A stretch of DNA of 6,152 nt from Gammaproteobacteria bacterium UBA3498 (GTDB lineage: Bacteria > Pseudomonadota > Gammaproteobacteria > Pseudomonadales > Pseudohongiellaceae): contig DFQD01000193.1 of NCBI GenBank assembly GCA_002377605.1, positions 6,181-12,332 on the forward strand. The letters run 5' to 3'. A model generated the notes under the pieces. That model saw only the letters and a list, made by a program, of their open reading frames with translations. It ran no database searches and had not been told where the DNA came from. Both the position numbers and the translations under genes were made by a program. Of this stretch, positions 1 to 6,152 are shown one piece after another (the first letter of the stretch is position 1; every line of letters starts with the position of its first letter).

Positions 1-21
1 GTTCTTATTACTTCTAAAAAG

Positions 22-1320
22 TTAGTCAATTAATGCGCCATAAACAAGAGAGTGCAATTCTCCACGTAACGCTCCTGTGCCGCGCACGCCCATATGCTGA
101 GTCATCGCCACGACAACAATGTTCTCAGTAGGATCTATCCAAAAGTTGGTCGCGGCTGCACCTGCCCAATAAAAATTTCCTTCGGATGTTGTGTAACTGA
201 CTCCTGATGGAATTTCTATGGTAGCGAAACCAAGGCCGAAACCTAAGGCCGGACTGAAAGTTTCATGTTGTTGTGGGGTCAAGTGATTTTGTGCCATGTA
301 TTCAACCGTTTTGCGACCGATAATTCGTTCACCACCCAATTCGCCACCATTAAGCATTGCTTGGGCAAATCGCCAATAGTCTTCTGCCGTGGAAACCAGA
401 CCAATACTGCCTCCTTTGTATTCGTGATTCATGGTGTAATTATTAACTGACCAGTCTTCCACTAAAACACCACCAAATGGACTTCCGTTTTCGGAGTTTA
501 TAGCCACTAGCTCTCCGTCTTTCATCCAATGAATTGGTGATAACCGGCCGGCGTTATCAGATGTCACCACATAGCCTGTGTCATCCATTCCTAGTGGGTC
601 GAACATGCGTCGTTCGAGATAATCATCTGCTTCCATGCCCGAAATGATTTCCACTAGTCGTAGAGCAATATCAGGACCGATACTGTATCGATAGGACGAA
701 CCGGGCTGATTCATCAATGGTACTTTAGATAAAGCAGTCATCATTTCTTCCAGAGAAGTTTCTGGCCGGAAGATACCTGAGCCGACAAAAAGATCATCGT
801 ATTCACTACGCCCTAGCCCGTGGGAAAAGCCAGCGGTATGTCGGAGCACATCTTGGATGGTGGGTTCTCTCTCCATTGCTACAGTTTCATCGAGTGGTCC
901 GCTTGGATCTCTAAGCACTCGAAGACCTGCAAACTCCGGAATAAATTTAGAGAGAGGGTCGTTTAATTGAAACAGGCCATCCTGATACAGCATCATCAAT
1001 GCTGTTGACGCGATGGGCTTTGTCATGGAATAGATGCGAAAGAGCGAGTCAGTTTCCATTGGGACACGTTGTTCAACATTCTGATATCCCACTGCGCTTA
1101 AATGGGCGATCTTCCCGTTCCTAGCAACCAAAGTTACGATTCCCGCTATTTCACCTCTATCAACCCTGCCTTGGAAATAACTTTCTATTTTTCCTAGTTG
1201 CTCAGACGAGAAACCGACTTCCTCGGGATCAACAAATGTCAATTCACTTTGTGCTGAAGTTATCGTCAGCCAGAAAAGCGAAATGAAGATAAATAAGTTT
1301 GTTAATAATTTCTTGATCAT
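22..1320 (-). CDS. Secreted serine hydrolase, class C beta-lactamase / family VIII esterase type
   Basis: The 432-residue product is a serine hydrolase of the beta-lactamase/penicillin-binding-protein fold, most like EstB-type (family VIII) esterases. Residues 1-23 form a Sec signal peptide (Lys3-Lys4, hydrophobic stretch, likely cleavage TSA|QS), so it acts in the periplasm or outside. The SxxK motif is S98-M-T-K101, with Ser98 as nucleophile. An HTAGF block lies at 161-165, the second catalytic motif is probably Y212-S-I, and a WAG triplet at 385-387 takes the place of the KTG box, as in many esterase-type members. Length is normal for the family. The start is set by a GAGGA ribosome site 7 nt upstream. 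It follows the GGT-like gene by 31 nt on the same strand and is probably co-transcribed with it. The family includes esterases, D-amino-acid peptidases and beta-lactamases, and the sequence does not decide the substrate. A true AmpC is unlikely because the KTG box is missing. Confidence 0.9.
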   Translation of the reverse strand: MIKKLLTNLFIFISLFWLTITSAQSELTFVDPEEVGFSSEQLGKIESYFQGRVDRGEIAGIVTLVARNGKIAHLSAVGYQNVEQRVPMETDSLFRIYSMTKPIASTALMMLYQDGLFQLNDPLSKFIPEFAGLRVLRDPSGPLDETVAMEREPTIQDVLRHTAGFSHGLGRSEYDDLFVGSGIFRPETSLEEMMTALSKVPLMNQPGSSYRYSIGPDIALRLVEIISGMEADDYLERRMFDPLGMDDTGYVVTSDNAGRLSPIHWMKDGELVAINSENGSPFGGVLVEDWSVNNYTMNHEYKGGSIGLVSTAEDYWRFAQAMLNGGELGGERIIGRKTVEYMAQNHLTPQQHETFSPALGFGLGFATIEIPSGVSYTTSEGNFYWAGAAATNFWIDPTENIVVVAMTQHMGVRGTGALRGELHSLVYGALID

Positions 1321-1327
1321 TATTATT

Positions 1328-1332
1328 TCCTC
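1328..1332 (-). promoter_or_regulatory. Ribosome binding site of the serine hydrolase gene
   Basis: On the minus strand GAGGA stands 7 nt before the ATG of the serine hydrolase. It lies inside the 31-nt gap after the stop codon of the GGT-like gene. This supports separate translation initiation within a shared transcript and fixes the start just ahead of the signal peptide. Confidence 0.75.
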
Positions 1333-1351
1333 AAAATATTCTTTGAATTTA

Positions 1352-3094
1352 TCAATAAGCCAATGAATAAGCTTCTCTGCGTGGATCTGCAGCTGCAGTA
1401 ATTACGCCCGTGTCTGGGTTGTAATGAATCATTTGCGCACCACCAAAAGTTGCAGTCCAGCCATCGATCAAGTTTAGATCATGGCCGAGTGCACTAAGAT
1501 CAGCCAACACGTCTACATTAACGCGATTCTCAATTGCTACATTGAGCCCGCCTGATGATCGAAAGCGCGGCGCCTCTATTGCTTGTTGTGGTGTCATATC
1601 AAACAGCAGCATGTTGTGCACAATCTGTAATAAGGATTGTGTTTGGCTATCTCCTCCAGGTGTTCCTAGAGCAAACGCGAAATCTCCGTTCGGATAAAGA
1701 GCCATCATCGGTGATAGGGTGTGATAAGGCCGCTTGCCTGGTGCAACTTCATTAGGGTGGCCGGTTTCCAGAGAGAACAAAGCGCCGCGGTTATGCAAGA
1801 GAATGCCGGTTTCAGATTCCAGTAATCCTGAGCCGAAGCCAGCAAAATTACTCTGTATCCAACTTACTGCATTACCCCACTGATCGATGGCAGTGATGTA
1901 GACAGTATCTCCAGAGTCATCTCGGTCCTTATCGCTTCCGGAAAATATTTCATCACCAAATCCAGGTCCAATTTCTATTGCTGCTTGATAAGGATCAACA
2001 AGCCCGGCTCGTTCTCTTAGATAGTCTGCATCTAGCAATGCGTCAACCGGGACATCTGCCATATCCATGTCAGCGACCCAGCGATTGCGATCCGCGAACG
2101 CTAATTTCTTTAATTCGATTAGAGTATGGAGATACTCGGCGCTATTGTGACCCATCGACTGCACTGGATGCGATTTAGACATTTCCATTAGTGCTAACTG
2201 TGTTACACCTTGTGTATTGGGGGGCATAACAAGCATCGTATGGCCTAAGTAATGACCGCTTACTGCATCGACCCAAGTGGAAGTATGATTGGAAAAATCG
2301 TTTTCTCTTAGGTGTCCATCTAGTTCGGTTATGTATGCGGCAAGTTGTTTTCCTATAGGTCCCTGGTAGAAACCTTCTTTTCCTTCGTTTGCAACTACTT
2401 CTAAAGAATTAGCTAACTTTTCATTGATTAACAAACTACCGACTGGTGGTGGTGCTCCATTTGGCAAATAGAGATTGCGTCCATCTTGATTGAGATTGCC
2501 GCCTTGTTCTTCGAAATCCATAGCCAGGCGAGTGGAAACGGCAAAACCATCTCGTGCATATTCGATTGCCGGTTTGAGTAAGTAAGCAAAATCCATTGAG
2601 CCAAAGCGTTCGTGAGCATCAACCCATCCTGCCACGGCACCGGGTACGCTGACAGACAATGGGCCACTTCCCGGAATACGTTCTACCCCCGCCGATGTGA
2701 AGAATTCCGGAGTAGCTAATGATCCAGCTCGCCCACTGGCATTAAGTGCGGTTACTTCTTTGGATTCGCCGTCGTAAAAAATTCCAAATGCATCACCGCC
2801 AATGCCATTCATATGAGGGCGAACAACCGCCAGAACGCCTGCCATGGCAATAATGGCATCTGTCGCATTTCCGCCTTCCTGCAAAATGCGCAGTCCGGTT
2901 TGGGCTGCCAGCGGATGACCAGCGGATACTGCGCCGGTTAACCCTGTGATATCCGGCCGGTTCTGCAGCGCATAAGTGGTGGTAATAAAATCAGGTGAAG
3001 CCGCAGGGCTTGGAGCCCCAATCTCCTCCGTAATCTGCGGAGCACAAGACGCAAATACGAAAATAGCTAGTGTGGTAAAGATTTTTAGTTTCAT
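1352..3094 (-). CDS. Gamma-glutamyltransferase-family Ntn hydrolase, predicted lipoprotein (YwrD/HpxW-like)
   Basis: The 580-residue product belongs to the gamma-glutamyltransferase family, whose precursors cleave themselves to expose an N-terminal threonine. Thr397 in the block S-G-D-T-V-Y is the predicted nucleophile, giving a large subunit of about 380 residues and a small one of 184. A PGG oxyanion-type motif is at 479-481, followed by the family's A-P-R-F block near 508-511. The signal peptide ends in a lipobox-like F-A-S-C17, so it is probably a membrane lipoprotein; Phe at -3 is less usual. Ala at +2 argues against an inner-membrane retention signal. The NNxMDDF and SSMSP motifs that hold the gamma-glutamyl group in classical enzymes are replaced by H-N-R-G-A-L-F (434-440) and H-T-L-S-P (458-462). 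That pattern resembles the YwrD/HpxW-like branch, so amidase activity on another substrate is as likely as glutathione hydrolysis. It heads a probable two-gene unit with the serine hydrolase. Confidence 0.9.
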   Translation of the reverse strand: MKLKIFTTLAIFVFASCAPQITEEIGAPSPAASPDFITTTYALQNRPDITGLTGAVSAGHPLAAQTGLRILQEGGNATDAIIAMAGVLAVVRPHMNGIGGDAFGIFYDGESKEVTALNASGRAGSLATPEFFTSAGVERIPGSGPLSVSVPGAVAGWVDAHERFGSMDFAYLLKPAIEYARDGFAVSTRLAMDFEEQGGNLNQDGRNLYLPNGAPPPVGSLLINEKLANSLEVVANEGKEGFYQGPIGKQLAAYITELDGHLRENDFSNHTSTWVDAVSGHYLGHTMLVMPPNTQGVTQLALMEMSKSHPVQSMGHNSAEYLHTLIELKKLAFADRNRWVADMDMADVPVDALLDADYLRERAGLVDPYQAAIEIGPGFGDEIFSGSDKDRDDSGDTVYITAIDQWGNAVSWIQSNFAGFGSGLLESETGILLHNRGALFSLETGHPNEVAPGKRPYHTLSPMMALYPNGDFAFALGTPGGDSQTQSLLQIVHNMLLFDMTPQQAIEAPRFRSSGGLNVAIENRVNVDVLADLSALGHDLNLIDGWTATFGGAQMIHYNPDTGVITAAADPRREAYSLAY

Positions 3095-3104
3095 TGTTCT
3101 TTTA

Positions 3105-3109
3105 TCCTT
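3105..3109 (-). promoter_or_regulatory. Ribosome binding site of the GGT-like gene
   Basis: AAGGA on the minus strand lies 10 nt before the ATG at 3094, at the long end of normal spacing. The chosen start directly precedes the Lys-rich n-region of the lipoprotein signal peptide, and no better in-frame start is seen upstream. Confidence 0.55.
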
Positions 3110-3120
3110 CTAGAGCAGCC

Positions 3121-3126
3121 ATTGTA
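3121..3126 (-). promoter_or_regulatory. Possible -10 element for the GGT-like/serine hydrolase unit
   Basis: Read on the minus strand this is TACAAT, five of six bases matching the sigma-70 -10 consensus. It would give a leader of about 20 nt that contains the AAGGA ribosome site. I could not find a convincing -35 hexamer at 16-18 bp spacing, so the promoter would be weak or activator-dependent. Confidence 0.3.
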
Positions 3127-3205
3127 ACTAAACTAGTTTGCACTCTGGGGAAAAATTAGTCCTTCTGAAGTCATTTTTTGTTTATTCTTCTATATATAAC
3201 GTTAT

Positions 3206-3210
3206 GAGGA
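3206..3210 (+). promoter_or_regulatory. Ribosome binding site of the sialidase-fold gene
   Basis: GAGGA lies 4 nt before the ATG at 3215, slightly close but workable. Another ATG at 3204 overlaps this site but is in a different frame. The 3215 start is preferred because it leads directly into the lipoprotein signal peptide. Confidence 0.6.
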
Positions 3211-3214
3211 AACG

Positions 3215-4285
3215 ATGCCTATCTCTAATACAGCGGTCTTAGCGGTACTAACTGCTCTCAGCCTCAATGCTTGCGTCAGTCGCAATCTGACTCAACCAGG
3301 AATAGTGCATACTGAATTTCTATTTGAGAGTGCGTCTTTTCCTAGTGTTCATGCTTCCACCTTAATAGAAACTGATTCTGGACTGATTGCAGCATGGTTT
3401 GGTGGTACCGCAGAAGGGAATAATGACGTGGGAATCTGGTTATCACGTCAGATAGATGGTGAATGGACGACATCGGTAGAAGTTGCCACTGGAGAGCAAA
3501 CCAATGGAATTAGATATCCAACCTGGAATCCAGTGTTATTCGCGAGCGGAGACGATGAAGTTAGTTTGTATTACAAGGTCGGACCTAGCCCAAGAGAGTG
3601 GTGGGGATCCGTAATTAAATCTGGAGATGATGGTCTTAATTGGAGCTCTCCAGAAAGATTACCTGATGGAATACTCGGACCAATCAAAAACAAACCAGTT
3701 CGTTTATCCGATGGAACTATAATTAGTTCCAGTAGCACCGAAACCAATAGCCGCCCGAGTAATTGGCGTATTCATTTTGAGCTCTCTGCTGATAATGGTG
3801 AAAACTGGAACATAGTTCGACCCGCTCCCGTCAATTCAGATTCAGAAATTCATGCCATACAACCAAGCATTCTTATTCATACCGATGGTCGTTTGCAGGC
3901 ATTGGGCAGAACGAGATCTGATTACGTTTTTCAAACCTGGTCTGATGACAAAGGGTTAAGTTGGAGCCCAGTAACTCTCACTTCATTGCCGAATCCAAGT
4001 GCTGGCACTGATGCCTTAACACTGAGTGATGGGCGTCATCTTATCGTCTACAATCACACACTCGATGGGCGTTCTCCTTTGAATGTTGCGGTATCTGATG
4101 ATGGCGAGAAGTGGCATGCGGCGCTAGTTCTGGAAAATGAAAGAGGAGAATACTCTTATCCAGCCGTGATTCAAACTTCCGATGGTCTCGTGCATATTAC
4201 CTACACCTGGCGTCGCGAGTTTATTAAACATGTTGTAGTCAATCCAAATGAGTTGAACTTAACTCCAATATCTAGTTGGGATTAA
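3215..4285 (+). CDS. Sialidase-fold (BNR/Asp-box) beta-propeller lipoprotein
   Basis: The 356-residue product is a predicted six-bladed beta-propeller of the BNR_2/sialidase-like family. Its signal peptide ends in a good lipobox, L17-N-A-C20. Three Asp-boxes (S-x-D-x-G-x-x-W) are exact at 136-143, 191-198 and 243-250, and a degenerate one is at 293-300. Conserved-looking blocks include FPSVHAST (42-49), AWFGGTAEG (60-68), GPIKNKP (155-161), AIQPSI (214-219) and a C-terminal YSYPAVIQ (313-320). Database entries of this type are usually named sialidase or exo-alpha-sialidase, but the Arg-Ile-Pro motif near the N terminus of true GH33 sialidases is absent; FPSVHAST occupies that place. It therefore probably binds or cleaves another carbohydrate. 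It diverges from the GGT-like gene and converges on the sulfatase gene 89 nt away. Family fold is well supported; enzymatic activity and substrate are not known from sequence. Confidence 0.88.
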   Translation: MPISNTAVLAVLTALSLNACVSRNLTQPGIVHTEFLFESASFPSVHASTLIETDSGLIAAWFGGTAEGNNDVGIWLSRQIDGEWTTSVEVATGEQTNGIRYPTWNPVLFASGDDEVSLYYKVGPSPREWWGSVIKSGDDGLNWSSPERLPDGILGPIKNKPVRLSDGTIISSSSTETNSRPSNWRIHFELSADNGENWNIVRPAPVNSDSEIHAIQPSILIHTDGRLQALGRTRSDYVFQTWSDDKGLSWSPVTLTSLPNPSAGTDALTLSDGRHLIVYNHTLDGRSPLNVAVSDDGEKWHAALVLENERGEYSYPAVIQTSDGLVHITYTWRREFIKHVVVNPNELNLTPISSWD

Positions 4286-4321
4286 CTGCCTGCTCGACTA
4301 GAGAGATGTCCTATGAATTTG

Positions 4322-4335
4322 AAAAGGGCTCTTTT
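4322..4335. terminator. Weak hairpin in the convergent gap, possible terminator
   Basis: A 5-bp stem (AAAAG/CTTTT, loop GGCT) lies in the 89-nt gap between the converging sialidase-fold and sulfatase genes. On the plus strand the second arm itself supplies four T residues, and the minus strand is symmetrical. The stem has only one G-C pair, so it would be unstable. Position is the main reason to list it, and termination may instead be factor-dependent. Confidence 0.22.
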
Positions 4336-4374
4336 GGCAATAACTTCAAGTCGTTTACTTTTGCTTTCCTTTTC

Positions 4375-6081
4375 CTAATTAAAACCATCCCTAAAGATTG
4401 TTCTTATCCGGCTATAATTTTCCGGCATATCCCGAACATTATTCTCATCAGCGTAAGCTTCATAGTCAGCTATCATTTCAGAAAACAATTCAGGTCTCTC
4501 TTCCACTAGATCTTTGGTCTCACCAGGATCGTTCTTGATGTCAAATAAATGCCAATCGGTTTCATTTTGGCTTATTTTGTTGATCACCAGTTTATAGTCG
4601 CCTTTAAACAAAGCGCTGTTACCACCTAGCTCGTAGCCGATGGGATCATCGGCGCTGTGAATTTGTTCAGAGTTGCCGGCAAGAAAACTTGAAAAGTCGC
4701 TGCCAACAATTTGTTCAACATCGTTTTGATTCCAGGTTCCGCCATGATCCTCAATATCAACCAATCCCAAAATTGTTGGAGCAAGATCGGTTACAAATAC
4801 GAACTCATCGGTAAACTCATTTGCTCTTTCAACACCTGGGCCAGACATAACTAGTGGAACTCTCAATCCTCCTTCGTTTGCGTGAAACTTATAATAGGTC
4901 AAAGGAGAAGCTGCAATCGTTGCATTGCTCGGGCCAATTGCATTAAAAGAGCCCCGTTCTCCCAACGTGTTGTAATCTGCGTTGTACCCGACCCTATTAA
5001 ACCATTCAGCGAGAATTGAGCCTCCCTCAGGATTAATTAAATTGGATCCTTCGGCACCGTTATCAGAGGTAAAAATAAAAATCGTGTTGTCGTATTCTTC
5101 AATACTTTCGAGATAAGACAAGAGACGGCCGATATGCATGTCCATGTTATCAACCATGCCGGCATACACTTCCATGCGCCGGGCATGATGACGTTTTTGT
5201 TCATCAGTTAAGCTATCCCAATTTAGCGTTCCCGGTGTAACTTGCATGTCGATTCCTGGCGGAATCACACCCGCTTCAATTGCAGCAACTCGTCTCTGCT
5301 CGCGCATAACAGTCCATCCTTGGTCATAGACACCTGTATACCTGTCTGAATACTCTCGCGGCGCTTGCACTGGCATGTGCACTGCTTGAAACGGAATATA
5401 AGCAAAGAAGGGATTATCATCGCCTTCATTTGAAGCGATAAATTCAATGGTCTTATCGATGAAATACTCTGAAGAATAAAAATCATCAGGCAGGTTATGG
5501 GGAGCACCATCTGCATACCAATTTGCCTGATCGTAAATCGGTAAATAGGCTCGTTGTTCCCAGTTATCTGCTCCAGTATCTGCCATTGCGATGGTGCGAT
5601 CGAATCCTCTCGCCGAAGGAAGCAAATCAGGTGTATGGCCTAAATGCCATTTACCAGTCACATAGGTGTGGTAGTCACTGGCTTGTAACATGCTCGCCAG
5701 GGTTACAACATTGTGGCTTAAAACTCCTTGATAGTTTTCATAAACAGTCATTTCTGCAGGCAATGCTTCAGGGATGTTAGGCACACCATTTCTGTGACTA
5801 TCGACGCCAGTTAGTAACATCGCACGGGCAGGGGCACAACTGCCTGCGGTATGATAGTTAGTAAAAGAAATTCCTTCTTGGGCAAGTCTGGCTATATTGG
5901 GAGTATTTATTTCGCTGCCAAATGGAGAGATATCTGTATAACCGAGATCATCGGCGAGTATCAATACGATATTTGGCCGTTTCAAGCTGTTGTCAAAATT
6001 TTGTTGGGCGAGAATTGAGCTCGGAGTTGTTGAGTTCAGGAGATATAGCAAAATGATGCACAATAGTTGTTTCAATCGCAT
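4375..6081 (-). CDS. Secreted arylsulfatase, formylglycine-dependent, AtsA type
   Basis: The 568-residue product is a type I sulfatase that hydrolyses sulfate esters in the periplasm or outside. A Sec signal peptide covers about residues 1-25 (likely cleavage ILA|QQ). The active-site signature is C82-A-P-A-R86, followed by A-M-L-L-T-G; Cys82 must be oxidised to formylglycine by a separate maturation enzyme, not present here. Calcium ligands are predicted at D44-D45 and D340-N341. Other active-site residues visible are K144 and H146 in GKWHLGH, H235, and K398 ahead of EGGLRVP. The long middle region, MEVYAGMVDNMD (303-314), and the AIGP...YK...EGG arrangement match Pseudomonas aeruginosa AtsA-like enzymes (SulfAtlas S1_4 by recollection), and the length fits. 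AAGGA 6 nt upstream supports the start. The substrate could be an aryl or alkyl sulfate or a sulfated sugar; neighbouring hydrolases hint at a glycan but do not prove it. Confidence 0.95.
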   Translation of the reverse strand: MRLKQLLCIILLYLLNSTTPSSILAQQNFDNSLKRPNIVLILADDLGYTDISPFGSEINTPNIARLAQEGISFTNYHTAGSCAPARAMLLTGVDSHRNGVPNIPEALPAEMTVYENYQGVLSHNVVTLASMLQASDYHTYVTGKWHLGHTPDLLPSARGFDRTIAMADTGADNWEQRAYLPIYDQANWYADGAPHNLPDDFYSSEYFIDKTIEFIASNEGDDNPFFAYIPFQAVHMPVQAPREYSDRYTGVYDQGWTVMREQRRVAAIEAGVIPPGIDMQVTPGTLNWDSLTDEQKRHHARRMEVYAGMVDNMDMHIGRLLSYLESIEEYDNTIFIFTSDNGAEGSNLINPEGGSILAEWFNRVGYNADYNTLGERGSFNAIGPSNATIAASPLTYYKFHANEGGLRVPLVMSGPGVERANEFTDEFVFVTDLAPTILGLVDIEDHGGTWNQNDVEQIVGSDFSSFLAGNSEQIHSADDPIGYELGGNSALFKGDYKLVINKISQNETDWHLFDIKNDPGETKDLVEERPELFSEMIADYEAYADENNVRDMPENYSRIRTIFRDGFN

Positions 6082-6087
6082 AATTCT

Positions 6088-6092
6088 TCCTT
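6088..6092 (-). promoter_or_regulatory. Ribosome binding site of the sulfatase gene
   Basis: AAGGA on the minus strand stands 6 nt before the ATG of the sulfatase, good spacing for initiation. It supports the start that carries the complete signal peptide. Confidence 0.75.
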
Positions 6093-6107
6093 ACTTCTGC
6101 TTAGATT

Positions 6108-6122
6108 AGCCGATATCCGGCT
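6108..6122. repeat. Short inverted repeat upstream of the sulfatase gene
   Basis: Perfect 5-bp arms AGCCG and CGGCT flank a 5-nt spacer, ATATC, ending 27 nt before the sulfatase start codon. The site could be a regulator half-site pair or a small leader hairpin. Arms this short occur by chance, and no convincing -10/-35 pair is visible in the 71 nt available upstream of the gene. Confidence 0.3.
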
Positions 6123-6152
6123 GCTCTATTTTGGTTTTCTATTTCTATCATA

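Larger units (their letters stand above)
3095..3214. promoter_or_regulatory. Divergent intergenic region between GGT-like and sialidase-fold genes
   Basis: This 120-nt AT-rich gap separates two genes read in opposite directions, so promoters for both should lie here or overlap the gene ends. It holds a 10-bp perfect palindrome at 3130-3139 (AAACTAGTTT), the minus-strand TACAAT at 3121-3126, and a plus-strand TATATATAAC run at 3191-3200. The plus-strand run sits too near the sialidase-fold start to leave a normal leader if used as a -10, so the plus-strand promoter is not resolved. The palindrome could be an operator, but it is short and I recognise no regulator site. Confidence 0.5.

Noticed and set aside
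22..1320. Annotation of the serine hydrolase as an AmpC beta-lactamase resistance gene.
   Set aside because: The KTG box is replaced by WAG and the Tyr motif lacks the Asn of YxN, as in esterase-type relatives. Fold membership alone does not indicate antibiotic resistance.
2428..2667. Minus-strand 79-codon frame inside the GGT-like gene.
   Set aside because: It lies wholly within a well-conserved coding region in another frame and lacks independent signals.
3102..3122. Six-codon minus-strand reading frame (M-A-A-L-E-G-stop) ending in the ribosome site of the GGT-like gene, resembling a leader peptide.
   Set aside because: Its ATG overlaps the candidate -10 element, it has no ribosome site of its own, and frames this short arise by chance.
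3191..3200. TATATATAAC as a plus-strand -10 element for the sialidase-fold gene.
   Set aside because: Transcription would start within or next to the ribosome site, and no -35 hexamer is found at proper spacing. I kept it only as a note in the intergenic entry.
4276..4509. Plus-strand 77-codon frame over the end of the sialidase-fold gene and the end of the sulfatase gene.
   Set aside because: It starts at a TTG inside the sialidase-fold gene, overlaps the antisense of conserved sulfatase sequence, and shows no recognisable domain.
5265..5780. Two overlying small frames, one on each strand, inside the sulfatase gene.
   Set aside because: Both lie fully inside the sulfatase coding sequence, whose frame is conserved throughout, and neither resembles a known protein.

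Overview
This window looks like a piece of chromosome from a Gram-negative heterotrophic bacterium. Four complete genes fill almost all of it, and all four encode exported hydrolase-like proteins. Two have lipoprotein signal peptides and two have ordinary Sec signal peptides. Base composition is moderate (mid-40s % GC by eye), spacing is short and Shine-Dalgarno sites are clear. With an AtsA-type sulfatase present, I would guess an aquatic or marine gammaproteobacterium. That placement is inference: there is no rRNA or marker gene to confirm it.

Layout from left to right: (1) 22-1320, minus strand, a class C beta-lactamase/family VIII esterase-type serine hydrolase. (2) 1352-3094, minus strand, a lipoprotein of the gamma-glutamyltransferase (Ntn hydrolase) family. 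It lies 31 nt upstream of the serine hydrolase, so the two probably form a two-gene transcription unit read GGT-like first. (3) 3095-3214, a 120-nt divergent intergenic region with a 10-bp perfect palindrome and a plausible minus-strand -10 element. (4) 3215-4285, plus strand, a sialidase-fold (BNR/Asp-box) lipoprotein. (5) 4286-4374, an 89-nt convergent gap with only a weak AT-rich hairpin. (6) 4375-6081, minus strand, a formylglycine-dependent sulfatase of the Pseudomonas AtsA type. (7) 6082-6152, the sulfatase upstream region, with a strong ribosome binding site and a short inverted repeat. No intergenic stretch exceeds 120 nt, and I see no tRNA, rRNA, insertion sequence, CRISPR array, or phage or plasmid feature.

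Together the genes suggest extracytoplasmic scavenging. The sulfatase would remove sulfate esters from a glycan or small organic sulfate, the beta-propeller protein would bind or cleave a carbohydrate, and the GGT-like amidase plus serine hydrolase would act on amide and ester bonds. No transporter, regulator or formylglycine-generating enzyme lies in the window, so the link between the sulfatase and the other three genes is only by proximity. The two most interesting points are biochemical. The GGT-family protein lacks the usual gamma-glutamyl-binding motifs and resembles the YwrD/HpxW-like branch. The sialidase-fold protein has intact Asp-boxes but no N-terminal Arg-Ile-Pro motif of true sialidases, so its substrate is probably not sialic acid. 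I found no clearly new multi-gene system.
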